39,753 nt of DNA, from NCBI RefSeq assembly GCF_000485595.1, contig NW_014577068.1, positions 575,950-615,702 of the forward strand, in the 5' to 3' direction. How positions within the stretch are numbered: position 1 is the first letter of the stretch; each line of letters begins with the position of its first letter. The stretch comes from Priapulus caudatus. Lineage: Eukaryota > Priapulida > Priapulimorpha > Priapulimorphida > Priapulidae. The position numbers and the translations under genes are program-made. The notes below the pieces were generated by a model. The model searched no databases, was not told the DNA's origin, and worked only from the letters and a program-made list of their open reading frames with translations. Positions 10,814 through 20,775 of this stretch are shown here, in pieces.

Positions 10814-10942
10814 GCAGCATGTCAAGCTCAACAGCACAATCTGGAGCTGGTGGTGGAGGCATGGGCTACACAGGCAGCCAGCTTGCCAACCTGGCAAGCC
10901 TCGCAAATCTAGGACAGACCTCTAGCAACCAGAGTCACTTGG
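10814..10942 (+). CDS. CELF: CELF exon: linker, symmetric 129-bp exon
   Basis: Reads GSMSSSTAQSGAGGGGMGYT, then GSQLANLASLANLGQTSSNQ and SHL. The SLANLASL type of repeat resembles vertebrate GLNVGSLAGMAALNG sequence. The acceptor is CTCTTGCAG and the donor TTGG|GTAAGT. Phase 1 on both sides and a length divisible by three make it skippable in frame. Residues 242-284. Confidence 0.9.
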
Positions 10943-11298
10943 GTAAGTTTGCCAGGTGTATGTGTACAGATGCTTCTTAGTGACTGCAACCATCGTTGAA
11001 GCCTAGAGTAGCTGGGCAATAAGGAGCATGTTGCTATGCTGTGTTTTATAGCTGTAGTGTAGCTTAGTAGTGTTAATTAGTGAGGTAGTTAGTGCTGATT
11101 AGCAAGTCGTCTTTCTAGGCCATCTGTAGCAGCACATCTCGGTATTGGTGGCGGTGATGTGGTGAATGCACTGCTTGTAAATTCCTCTGCTGTCAAAGTG
11201 CCCATGCTATCATCTTTGTCCTAGCTATAGCCCAAGAAAACATCGATGGACATATCCTGATCGTGATTTATAGAATATGATTTGATCTCATGTGGATA

Positions 11299-11932
11299 CT
11301 GTTAGGGTTACGGACAGGTAACACTAAAGGGCATTGCAACATAACTGATCATCAAATTCAATCAAACTCATATCCATTACATAAGAGAGATGTCTCTCTA
11401 CGCTCTCGATGAAATTATTATTTTTTAAGTCGTTCCTAAACTTTTAACCATAAGTTGTTCATAATATGAACTAAAAAAGGGTCCCTGGAATTTTTTTAAA
11501 TGCTTTAATTTAGGAAATAATTTGAGAAGATGTACGAAAATTTGTAGTGATTTTCAAAACGCAACAATTTCGTAAACAAAGAGCCATAACTTATAAAATA
11601 TAATTTTTTTTTTAAATTCCATGGACCCTTTTTTCCTTTGATATGTTAGCATTGAAAAGTAACACAAAAAATTGGAATCGGAGTTCTGAGTTTCGAGAAA
11701 TAGCATTTGAAAAATCAGCAACTTTAGCATTTCAAGCAATGGAGATATTAGCACTTTTCTAAATTTCCTATGATTGAACGCCTGTGTTAAGAATTGACTA
11801 ATGCGGGGATTTGGAACTGTTTGGGTGGCTGTATACATAATTTCTACGTATACATAGCTGCCCATGGGTGCGATCTATCAAATAAAGTGGGTATTGAAGT
11901 TTCGACCGAAAATCACCTCTCAACCCTAACAG
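11299..11932. mobile_element. TA-flanked MITE related to the TTAA family
   Basis: CTGTTAGGGTT and its reverse complement AACCCTAACAG form the ends, with TA outside each. Interior blocks match the 1157 and 5723 elements in the same order (for example GCCTGTGTTAAGAATTGACT against GCCTGTGTGCAAAATGGGTG), but the termini differ. Non-coding, 634 bp. Confidence 0.75.
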
Positions 11933-12149
11933 TAAAATGACGCATTGACGTGTCAAATGAGTAAACAAATAGAAAGACATTTATATACCAATATTACCTC
12001 CTTGCTTTAGGGCTTAGACTAAGCTTGGGCAGTTATGTTATTTTGTACTGTATAACTAGGAAAAAAATCCTTTAGCAGTTATCATCTCTTCTAACCATTT
12101 ATTCTGTTATGGAAAGTTGGTGTAATTTTACATAACTATTAATAAGAAG

Positions 12150-12453
12150 CAGGGTTCTCCTTAGTAATTTCAGAAGGCAATCAAACAATTTATCCCCTCT
12201 TAATGGTGTCAATTATGCATGTCGTATGCAGGCCCAATACATAGGTTAACTTGGTCAGTTCGGACATGTATACGTTAAGCTGTAAAAACACCATGTCTAT
12301 GTTGGGATTGTCAAAATTCAATAACTGCTGGAAATTTATGCATGTCGATTAAGCAATTGAGGCATGTCGGGACGACTTATGGAATGTCGCAAATTAGGTT
12401 CTGCTTTGAAGGCATGTCGGACCCGACATGTTAAAGGCCTGCGGAGAACCCTG
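12150..12453. mobile_element. hAT-like MITE with perfect CAGGGTTCTCC ends
   Basis: An 11-bp perfect TIR, CAGGGTTCTCC...GGAGAACCCTG, 304 bp apart. The interior repeats the word GGCATGTCG several times. I do not see a matching target duplication, so the insertion may be old. Confidence 0.7.
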
Positions 12454-12676
12454 CAAAGTATTGATCAAGAACTAATATGTTGCAGTTGTGTGTCGGACCC
12501 TGGTATTGCATGAAACATGCTCACAATTTGCTAAATCACAATGGGAATAGCATGTTATCTATTACCTAATAAGAAGAGAGCACAGTACTCATTATTGTAT
12601 TCCCCGCGACGAAGTCGGCGGGGATAGTATGGTTTCATGTCTGTACAGCCGCCGCCGCTCGGTCTGCCACAGAGAT

Positions 12677-13437
12677 TTTCCCTTCCGCTCTATAACTCGA
12701 CCCCTAATTGATATAGCGTGACCAAACTTGGTCTACTTACACATCTTGGGGAGAAGGTGGGCAGCGCACCAAAACCAGGTCACTGCGACTTTTATTTGAC
12801 CTTTACCTTGACCTTGATCATATTTCCCTTCCGCTTTGTAACTCGGCCCCTAATTGACCTAGCGTGACCAAACTTGGTCTACTTACACATCTTGGCGAGA
12901 AGGTGGGCAGCGTACCAAAATCAGGTCACTGCGACCTTTATTTGACCTTTACCTTGACCTTGATCATATTTCCCTTCCGCTCTGTCACTCGGCCCCTAAT
13001 TGACCTAGCGCTACCAAACTTGGTCTACTTACACATCTTGGGGAGAAGGTGCGCAGCGTACCAAAACCAGGTCACTGCGACCTTTATTTGACCTTTACCT
13101 TGACCTTGATCATATTTCCCTTCCGCTCTATAACTCGGCCCCTAATTGACCTAGCGCTACCAAAACCAGGTCACTATAACCTTTATTTGACCTTTACCTT
13201 GACCTTGACCATATTTCCCTTCCGCTCTATAACTCGGCCCCTAATTGATCTAGCGCAACCAATCTTGGTATACTTACAGATCTTGGGGAGAATCTGTGTC
13301 GCGTACCAATCCCAGGTCACTGCGGCTTTTATTTGACCTTGACCTTGACCTTGACCATATTTCCCTTCCACTCTATAACTCGGCCCCTAATTGATCTAGC
13401 GCAACCAAACTTCGTATACTTACACATCTTGGGGAGA
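12677..13437. repeat. 146-bp satellite-like tandem array
   Basis: Unit starts (TTCCCTTCC) fall at 12677, 12824, 12970, 13116, 13215 and 13361, so the period is 146-147 bp with one shortened 99-bp unit. Each full unit has CTTCCGCTCTATAACTCGGC, an ACCAAACTTGGTCTACTTAC block and a TGACCTTTACCTTGACCTTGA block. Units differ by few substitutions, indicating recent expansion. Open frames across it (12864-13336) are a by-product of the period. It is preceded at about 12601-12622 by a CCCCGCGACGAAGTCGGCGGGG hairpin-like sequence. Confidence 0.92.
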
Positions 13438-13792
13438 ACACGGGGGATACATGTAGTTGGCGACAACTGCCCTTTCTAGTTCGGTATGGAACTGATAACC
13501 AGGGGATGTAAAGTTTCTTGTTATTATGCATGTTCTTCTAAAATGTTGCATGTTTAATAGAATTGCACATATTGTGAGACAAAAGTAGTAAGTGGTGTTG
13601 TCATATTAATTATCATGCAAATATTAGTTAATATTCAGCAGGCATATTTTTTAAATCTGGTTTATCTGTTGCATTCCATTCCATCCCTTATGCTTTGCCT
13701 GGTACAATTGATGTTATTTCCATTTGTTTTAGGTTTATAATATCATTTCTTAATTAGTTATCTCTACCACACTACTTCCACTGGTTCTAGGA

Positions 13793-14030
13793 CAAATTCC
13801 CTTGACAATTTAATTACCACCATGCTATTCAACCATCCCCATGGACAACCCTGCTAGACAATTCACCCCCCCCCAAAAAAAAACAAAAAAAACAATTACC
13901 CTCTGATCAATCATCAGTTACCACGCAGGCAATTACCCTGACATATGCCACCGAACAATTCCTTCTAAACAAATACCTCTCAGGCAATTATCTCCGGACA
14001 TCACATTAAACGTCCGGGGTAGTTGTCCAA
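13793..14030. repeat. Degenerate GACAATTACC minisatellite
   Basis: Roughly ten irregularly spaced variants of GGACAATTACCCT (for example AACAATTACCCTCT, GGCAATTACCCTGA, GGCAATTATCTCCGGAC), ending in the inverted GGGTAGTTGTCC. A C9 run next to an A-rich run lies at about 13868-13892. No coding sequence. Confidence 0.65.
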
Positions 14031-14658
14031 GTGGTGTTTTATTTGTTTATTTGTCCTGATATCCTTCCAGCTATACGTAAAATGGCCACGGTTTTTAACA
14101 TCGTATTCACAAAAGCATGGCTGTCTCAGTAGAATTCTCATTTTAATTGCTCTCTGCATCAGGCTAGAATGAGTGTTTGATGCAAGTATAGTAGATATTC
14201 TTTCTGATTCTTGATATATTCTGATTTAGAATAGTGGCCCTATAGTTAAAGTAAAATACAATTATGTTTATCTCCATTAACAAAGTACGTAAGTGAAGTT
14301 TATTCACATATGCCTGGTAGTGACATCTGGTGCTCATACTCAATGGTAATACTCTTGTGAAAGCTTCGAACTTTATTTTCTCATTTATCTGGTTTGTGTT
14401 GTCATCTATCGATATATATGACAATGCGGACATGATTAACAATTGAGTTACATCACCAAACATTATATCAAAGATATCTGCTAGTACAATTATGTGATGC
14501 TTTGTGATATTGTGTATTTCAGTGCTGTTATCTCTAATCATATTGCAGCCAGTTTGCTCTGTGTGATTATCATACCTTTATGAAACTGATCTCACATTCG
14601 CTTATAGCAAGCACTAGAATGCCTCTGTGACGTCTTTCGTTGCTGTTATGCTTTGTAG

Positions 14659-14724
14659 GGACTTCGAATGGGTCTGGGTCAGACACACTAACACAGGCTT
14701 ACTCTGGGATGCAGCAGTATACAG
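14659..14724 (+). CDS. CELF: CELF exon: conserved LTQAYSG exon
   Basis: A 66-bp exon reading GTSNGSGSDTLTQAYSGMQQ and YT. It matches [22 protein letters not shown] in human CELF1/2, the best conserved motif of the divergent domain and close to RRM3. The acceptor is TGCTTTGTAG and the donor ACAG|GTTTGT, a slightly weak donor with T at +3. Phase 1 on both sides. Residues 285-306. Confidence 0.93.
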
Positions 14725-16088
14725 GTTTGTCTAGTATACTTTAAACACACAGATTGCTAAAGGTTTAGTTGGTCTGCTGTACTGGCAGGACCCCCAACAT
14801 AATGTATGCAGTTTGTTTTTGTACATGATTGTTGTGCAAATTTACATTCAGACAAATGTTTCACTGTTACACACCATATAAATTCATGCAATCACAAGAA
14901 CTTACAATGCTGAAAATTTATAGTTATTCTTCTGGTAGATGGCATGCTGACTTCTATTATTTGGATACAATTGTTGTAACACCCAAGGCTTATATTTAGA
15001 TGGTGGTGCAGTGATAGAAATTTAATGGTTTTTTATTCCTAGAAGTTTTTTTTTGGGTAGGTATGTATGTCACACATATATGCACGTGCAAATACCTTTA
15101 TAGTGAACAATTGAGACATGATTTAAGTCGATATTGTAGATGACACCTGCAGGTATTGCTCTGGCTGAATGCTACTCACTAAGCTAATATGCTTTGCACA
15201 GTACTGCTTGAAGGCTAGTGCTGGCTTTTCCTTGTGATTGCTGCTTAATAGCATCAAGTAAAATAATGGCTAATCGCTTTGTGATTAACAGGCCGTATAT
15301 TATAATTGAGTAGTATGTCATATACTAGTATATGAAAGGTCATCTGTCTTGCCCTCCTTTCGGATACAGTTATTTCCCATTATAAATACACACGTATGTA
15401 TAAATACACATGTTGATGTGTCCCCACTCAAGTTAATGTGTGCATGCTGCATAACTATACAGACTATATTATGATAAGCAACATCATCAGGTAATCCCCC
15501 AGCAGTTGCTTGGGGGATTTCAACACCAGGAAACGTACTTATTCATATTTCTGAAGCTATCATTTTTATAGTGGTATAAATGAAGAAAAGTGATAAATTA
15601 ACATTTTAAATCTATTAATCTTACACTGGAAATTCATAGGTATATTAGAAACTCATGGGTAAACATACCATTCATAGTGTTAATCACGTGGTTCAATGCA
15701 GGTCTTCACGTCTTTTCGCTAAATCATTTTATATTCGTGCGTTACAGATAATCGATAACAGTGTCCTAAAGAGATACTGAGCAACGGTCATCAAAATTAC
15801 AAACACGTAAAAATTTCGAATTCTGATATTTCGGACATATCGTTGCATATAGCGCGTAACATCGGCGTGTTCCTTTCAACCTGTTTCACTGTTAGTGGAG
15901 TCGCTGAAGGCCCCCGCACTCTGTGCGCATTCGGCGCGCGCCAACGGCGCTGAGCCGGAAAAATCGTACACGATAGATATTTTGCTTGCATGCGCCAAAT
16001 GCGCACAGTGTGCGGGGGCCATGATGTGGCGGTGGCGTGCACGTGGCGTTTATGAGTCACTGCTGACGCGTCGCCTCTGTTCTTACAG
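14725..16088 (+). other. CELF: CELF intron, 1364 bp
   Basis: Phase 1 intron. AT-rich for the first kilobase, then sharply GC-rich from about 15890. A strong 33-bp inverted repeat (15909-15941 with 15988-16020) ends 68 bp before the acceptor. The acceptor is TTCTTACAGCAG, a NAGNAG site. Open frames here on both strands follow from the GC-rich composition. Confidence 0.75.
15909..16020. repeat. 33-bp GC-rich inverted repeat upstream of a CELF exon
   Basis: 15909-15941 (GGCCCCCGCACTCTGTGCGC...) pairs with 15988-16020 (...GCGCACAGTGTGCGGGGGCC) with about four mismatches and a 46-base loop. Confidence 0.85.
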
Positions 16089-16160
16089 CAGGGTTCCCGA
16101 ACTTCACACAGCCGGGGGTGCAGCAGCAGATCATAACAGCGGCGGGAAAGCAGACGGAAG
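16089..16160 (+). CDS. CELF: CELF exon: linker end, with NAGNAG acceptor
   Basis: A 72-bp exon reading (A)GFPNFTQPGVQQQIITAAGK and QTE, in the position of the human [24 protein letters not shown] segment just before RRM3; the TAAGKQTE end corresponds to GAAGSQKE. Two acceptors three bases apart (TACAG|CAG|) give 72 or 69 bp, adding or omitting one Ala. The donor is GAAG|GTGAGA. Phase 1 on both sides. Residues 307-330. The sequence just upstream is unusually GC-rich. Confidence 0.9.
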
Positions 16161-16796
16161 GTGAGACAAAGTCATACTTGTCCTCCGTGTACTCCGCCAC
16201 ACCTGCCCCCGGCGCTGTTGCCTCTCGCCTACGTAAGTAAGGGGGACCATTCACCGCCGCGTTTTTACTTCCCCCGTGCCCCCGCGCGCCCCGTCGTCCC
16301 CTCCCGCTGCGTGAGGTGCTGTTTCTATGTCTCCTCCTGCATTGGGATGAGTTTTTAGTGTGCAGTGTGCAGTGTGCATGTAGCATCCAGCTTCAAAGCA
16401 ACGTATCTCAGATAATGAGCACAGCATATTTAGCAATGCAGGTTGTCACTGTCTTGGCAGATTAGCATCTGCAGAGTGTATGTGCATATACCATAAAGGC
16501 CCACCCCTCCCACCATCAATATATATATATATATATTTATACATATATACGTGTGCGTGCTTGCGTGCAGTGTGTGCGTGCGTGTGCATATGTATATATT
16601 TCATTATACATCTATACATCATCATTTTCATGCAGTATTTATTATACGAATGTTGTCACATTTGTCAACTGTAATAATGGTTACTCGTGTCCTGTGTCAT
16701 TACATCTAGACAAGAATGGGTTGACTACCTGTATGGATGATGAAGCAAGCACATTGTCATGATACTCCTGACTAGAGGTCTGTTCTGCCATTGCAG
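16161..16796 (+). other. CELF: CELF intron, 636 bp
   Basis: Phase 1 intron starting GC- and C-rich (to about 16315). It then contains a TGTGCAG run (about 16359-16378) and a mixed TA and GTGC microsatellite (about 16515-16616), and ends in TTCTGCCATTGCAG. Confidence 0.75.
16515..16616. repeat. TA and GTGC mixed microsatellite
   Basis: ATATATAT tract at about 16519-16536, then GTGCGTGC-type repeats to about 16587, then TATATA again. Confidence 0.9.
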
Positions 16797-16940
16797 GTCC
16801 CGAGGGGGCGAACCTCTTCATCTATCATCTTCCACAGGAATTCAGTGATCAAGATCTCTGTCAGACCTTCCTTCCATTTGGCAACGTTGTGTCCGCTAAG
16901 GTGTTCATTGACAAGCAGACCAACCTAAGCAAGTGTTTTG
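16797..16940 (+). CDS. CELF: CELF exon: first half of RRM3
   Basis: A 144-bp exon reading [20 protein letters not shown], then [20 protein letters not shown] and QTNLSKCF. It is almost identical to vertebrate CELF RRM3. LFIYHL is RNP2; the exon ends inside RNP1 (KCFG|FVSY), with the Gly codon split by the phase 1 intron. The vertebrate counterpart is, from memory, also 144 bp. The acceptor is CATTGCAG and the donor TTTG|GTAAGA. RRM3 binds GU-rich RNA. Residues 331-378. Small differences from the vertebrate sequence include Cys in DLCQTF where vertebrates have Leu. Confidence 0.97.
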
Positions 16941-17060
16941 GTAAGATTGAGAGAGCACTGCATTGTCATCAGTACAATGAATAGTCTTAATAGTCGTCTT
17001 AGTCTCGACTTATTGTTCGAGACCGTTGTTAGGAAAAATCGTAATTGTATAACAGATATA

Positions 17061-17407
17061 GGTGTAGAAATTAACTTTTGAACAAGGGAGTCCGTTGGAC
17101 TCCCTGCCCTCTAAAAGAGGGAGTTCGCAGCAAAATGTGGGGGTCCGCAGTCTGAAATGCAAAACTAAAGCATAACAACAATAACACATGCTTATGTTGA
17201 AGATTCATGCAATGCATGTGTGCCAAATTTTCTTTGGATATTTGCTGAAAAAATACGGTAATTCTGTGAGGCTGTGCTCTGGAACGAACTAATTAGTATG
17301 GCAGAGTTTTCAGGGAGTCACATGGACTCCTGTATTTGTCAAATAAGGGAGTCCGACAGTAAATCAGGGAGTATTTGACTCCGGACTCCCGTTAATTTCG
17401 CACCCTG
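17061..17407 (-). mobile_element. hAT-like repeat, copy 2 (347 bp)
   Basis: Reverse-orientation copy of the element at 8240-8570. It is flanked by a perfect 8-bp direct repeat, CAGATATA, at 17053-17060 and 17408-17415, which defines the ends. No coding sequence. Because the two copies are inverted in the same pre-mRNA they could pair. Confidence 0.87.
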
Positions 17408-17948
17408 CAGATATAAAATTTTCAAATTTGCTCGCATATCCTACCCTGTCATAGCATCGTAACCATTAACGAAGAAAAAACTGAAATTATATAATGAAGT
17501 GTGTTGATACTATATTTAAGTTGTTTTTGGTAAAAGCTCTAAATATCATATCCTTGCAAACGTTTGCAACACTATCAATTGTTTTCTTGTTTTGATGATA
17601 TATTAGCATCTGTTATATTCAATATATATAGTACTACTCATAGAAATGCAATCATCTGTTATCCAGCTGCTGTTTAATTGTAATTTTTGGGTTTAGATAT
17701 TCATGCTTTATTTGTATGTTGCTCAAAACAGACCACTACTGCATAAATTTCTAAGTGAGGTTTTGTTCAGTATACATGCTTGCATTGTTGCCTGCTTTGC
17801 AAACCTTTCATGTACACTAAAACCTGGATATAAGGAATGCTTGAGAGAAACCACAAATGTGTCTTTACGTTCAGTTTTCTGTTATGTACAGGTTGTTTAA
17901 CTGTACATACAATTTTCATCAGAGACATGTGTGTCTGCTACATAGGTT

Positions 17949-20668
17949 CAGTGGCGTAGACAGGTTCTCAGTTGGTGGGGGGGGGATGATTTCACTGTTA
18001 CTTCCATCATAATCAGGAGTAGATAATAGGGAGGAGTGTGACATCAATAAACAAGGGAAATTCGTCATTTACTAGCCTTATAATACCTACGATTTACTAC
18101 GCGTAACTCATCCAACTTGAGCTCAAATCGGACACAGTACATTCGCCCATCATCGTACGAAATCGTTTCCTCGTAGACACCCGCAATCCGGTGATACAGC
18201 CTAAAACGTACGACACGATTCTCCATTCTTTGGACATTAATCCAACGCCTCCATTGCGCGCCTATAATTCAGACAAAAGGCAGCAACACTGGCGCGCAGT
18301 CGCTGTGTTTGCTCTCTCGGATAGCTGAATGTGGCGTTGTGGCTCGCGGGGAGATTGGAGATCGACGCAACACTCGACGAGCTAATCATGCGGTTGGCGT
18401 GCGTGCGTGAAGGCATGCCAGCTATGTACAAAGGTACGTGGCCGTGATCATGCTGTTTGTACAGTCATAGTATATACTCGACCGCGCTCGTGATGTCCTA
18501 ATCTCCCGCGAGGCCCACATGCCTCGCTGGTTAGCAATTTAGCCGCGTTAGTAGGCTGCCTTTTGTTTGAATTATTAGAGCGCGCCAATGGCGTTGGATT
18601 GATGCGCCATAGAATGGAGATCGTGTCGTACGTTTAGCTGTATCTATGGATTGCTCGGCCTGATCTACTCGCGAGGAACGATTTCGGTCACGATGAATAT
18701 TTTTGTTGTATGACTGTTCTCATTTGAGCCTTTTGTTTTGGAATGAGTTACGTTTGTGTATAGTACATCGTACGCTCTCTCTCTTGCATTAGTAAATGAC
18801 TATTTCCCTTGTTTATTTTGCGCTCGCTCACACTCCTCTCCTCCTCTCACTTATCTACTCCTGATATATAAGTTATATTGAAGAGTGTGCTCGAGTAGCG
18901 CACACGCGAAGCACTTGCGCGCAAAGCCTTAAATGGGTGGGGTCCAGGACCACTGTAGATCCTTTAGGACAATTTTAGAAGCTTCAAGTGGTCGTTTTTT
19001 GACGGTAATTGAAAAATTGATATTGTAAGTGCAATTTTTCGTGAATTCAGAGGTACATCTTTTTTCTTGGAATCTAAATTTGGATTACGGTTTAATAACA
19101 CGCACCCCCCACACACACAACCAAGTGGCGGGATTCCAGAAGTGAATTCTTAGGGCGGGGGGGCAGAGGGCAAAATCATCGCGAGCTCAAGGGCGCGAAG
19201 CGGCCGCACTGTGTGGAATGTTAAAATTCTGGCAATCTAACAGCAATCAATTTTGGAATCTTTTATCATAAATATCAGGGTTTTTCCTCTTCAGGGGAGT
19301 GCTCCCCCTGCGCTGTGTTAGGGGGGGTCCAGGGGACCTCCCCGGAAATTTTGTTGAAAAGTAACACCTCTTCGATGCAATTATCCTGCACTATGAGGCA
19401 GCACTATTAAAACAATCTTCCTCACAATAACAGTTCACTGTTGAGTTGCAGTAATCTTTTACGCCTTTTGGGGACATCAAAGACTAACATGCCTTACTAC
19501 AAATCTAGTGCTGGTACATGTACTTGTTCTTCACTGGGGTTGCCAGTGCCAGACTTACTAGGCTAAAATACCTTTAACCTGAAAGAGTTCTAGGCGGGGG
19601 GGCGACCGCCCCCTTGTGCTACCGATCCCCGCAGTTGAGACTACAGCAACTGGAATCGATCTTCCCCCTGAATTTTGATAAAGGCGTAGTATTTTTACTG
19701 AGAACCTTTAAACTGCTAAAGAATATTGGAAAACACACCAGATTTGAACCAAATAGTGCAGTTACTTTTCACCCCTAAGTTATACAAGATCCGGGAATAT
19801 ATTTTCCTGGCTCGGGTCCGCTCAGCACCCCCAGTCCCCGCTCCCAAAAAGTGAGATGAATTGGATTTTCCCATTCACTCCCCCCTGAAAATTCAACTAT
19901 CCCACTCTCATATGACGTCTATTCCTAATTTTGAATGCAAGCAAGGATTTAAGACTTTTGGATAGGCAGTGATTAAGATGGTGATTTCGGGGATTTTGAA
20001 CAAAAATCGTATGATGGGGAATGCATCCACCACCCTCTAACCGGTCTGCAGTTTCAGTAAACTTAATGTCATTCTTGGAACGACAATTAGCCATTTTCTA
20101 CCAGTAGGATGTATGGTCACGTTCCATTTCTGTTAACATAACATTAGGAGAGTTAGTGAATAGCGATGACGGATTCTGTAGAATCAAATATCAGTATTTA
20201 TGTCTGGTCAAATACTTAAATGTTTCCCATATTTCTTTCCTCGAAATAGGCGGAGTGATGAAAGTCACCCCACCTCAATAAGGTGTGAACGGGGATATAC
20301 GCCCATCTCCCCTGCGTATCTATGCCTTGTCAGATGAACTTAATTTGATTTTTGATATGCATACAAATTCATTAATCTATCTTTGTTAGCAGTACTCTAC
20401 AGCACGCCCAGAACGAATTTTTTTGGGGGCGGGTGCTAATTTGTTACGTCCTGACAGCTGGCCAATTGCAGAGCGCTCAATTTGCGAGTGAGGGCCGCGT
20501 GTCGGTAAGAACACATGCGGGGTGGGTAGTGGGGTCCTCCCCAGAAAATTTGAATTCCCTATTTTCCTCCTGAAAGTAGGGGGGGATGATTGTACACGCC
20601 ATTCCCCCCACCGCGTCAATAAGTGGGGGGGATGCATCCCCCCATCCCCCCCGCTATCTACGCCCCTG
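17949..20668. mobile_element. Large hAT-like non-autonomous element (2720 bp)
   Basis: Bounded by a perfect 8-bp direct repeat, CATAGGTT, at 17941-17948 and 20669-20676. The left end reads CAGTGGCGTAGACAGG; the right end reads CTATCTACGCCCCTG, whose complement is CAGGGGCGTAGATAG. Length, 8-bp duplication and CAGGGGCG end fit hAT superfamily elements. No transposase domain is readable; the interior is G-run rich with several GGGGGG tracts, and carries a nested foldback (18014-18863). Small open frames inside (for example 20386-20694) are low-complexity. Confidence 0.85.
18014..18863. mobile_element. Nested 850-bp foldback element
   Basis: The outer ends are CAGGAGTAGATAATAGGGAG and ...TATCTACTCCTG. 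The two halves are imperfect inverted copies: ACAAGGGAAATTCGTCATTT pairs with AAATGACTATTTCCCTTGT, and CCAACGCCTCCATTGCGCGC pairs with GCGCGCCAATGGCGTTGG. The centre is near 18430-18470 (TGTACAAAGGTACGTGGCC...GTTTGTACAGTCATA). The terminal CAGGAGTA matches the micro-palindromes at 28420 and 37429. The flanks do not show a clear duplication. Confidence 0.75.
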
Positions 20669-20775
20669 CATAGGTTTGACAGTATATGTTTCAAGAAAGA
20701 CGAGCTATTGTAAGGAGTCTAACTGCAAAATACATGCTGGCTCATAAATAATCGTTGCATTTTCTACCTTTACAG

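Larger units (their letters stand above)
10943..14658 (+). other. CELF: CELF intron, 3716 bp, repeat-rich
   Basis: Phase 1 intron. In order it contains a TA-flanked MITE (11299-11932), an element with CAGGGTTCTCC ends (12150-12453), a 146-bp tandem array (12677 to about 13437) and a degenerate GACAATTACC minisatellite (about 13793-14030). The remaining 600 bp before the acceptor CTTTGTAG are AT-rich. A minus-strand open frame at 14164-14541 has no recognisable domain and I do not count it as a gene. Confidence 0.75.
16941..20775 (+). other. CELF: CELF intron, 3835 bp, mostly transposon
   Basis: Phase 1 intron inside RNP1 of RRM3, the longest in the window. A 347-bp hAT-like repeat (17061-17407) and a 2.7-kb element (17949-20668) make up about 80% of it. 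The acceptor is TTTCTACCTTTACAG. No host exon is visible inside. Confidence 0.8.

Noticed and set aside
12864-13336. Open frames with repeated LYLTFTLTLIIFPFRS-like peptide
   Set aside because: Direct product of the 146-bp tandem repeat, not a repeat protein.
12677-13437. Tandem array as a CRISPR-like repeat
   Set aside because: Units are contiguous without unique spacers, and the window is plainly animal nuclear DNA.
14164-14541. 125-codon minus-strand open frame in a CELF intron
   Set aside because: Ile/Asn/Thr-rich translation of AT-rich DNA without a family match.
15797-16386. Open frames on both strands around the 16089 exon
   Set aside because: GC-rich, stop-poor composition explains them; only the 72-bp CELF exon is supported by splice sites and homology.
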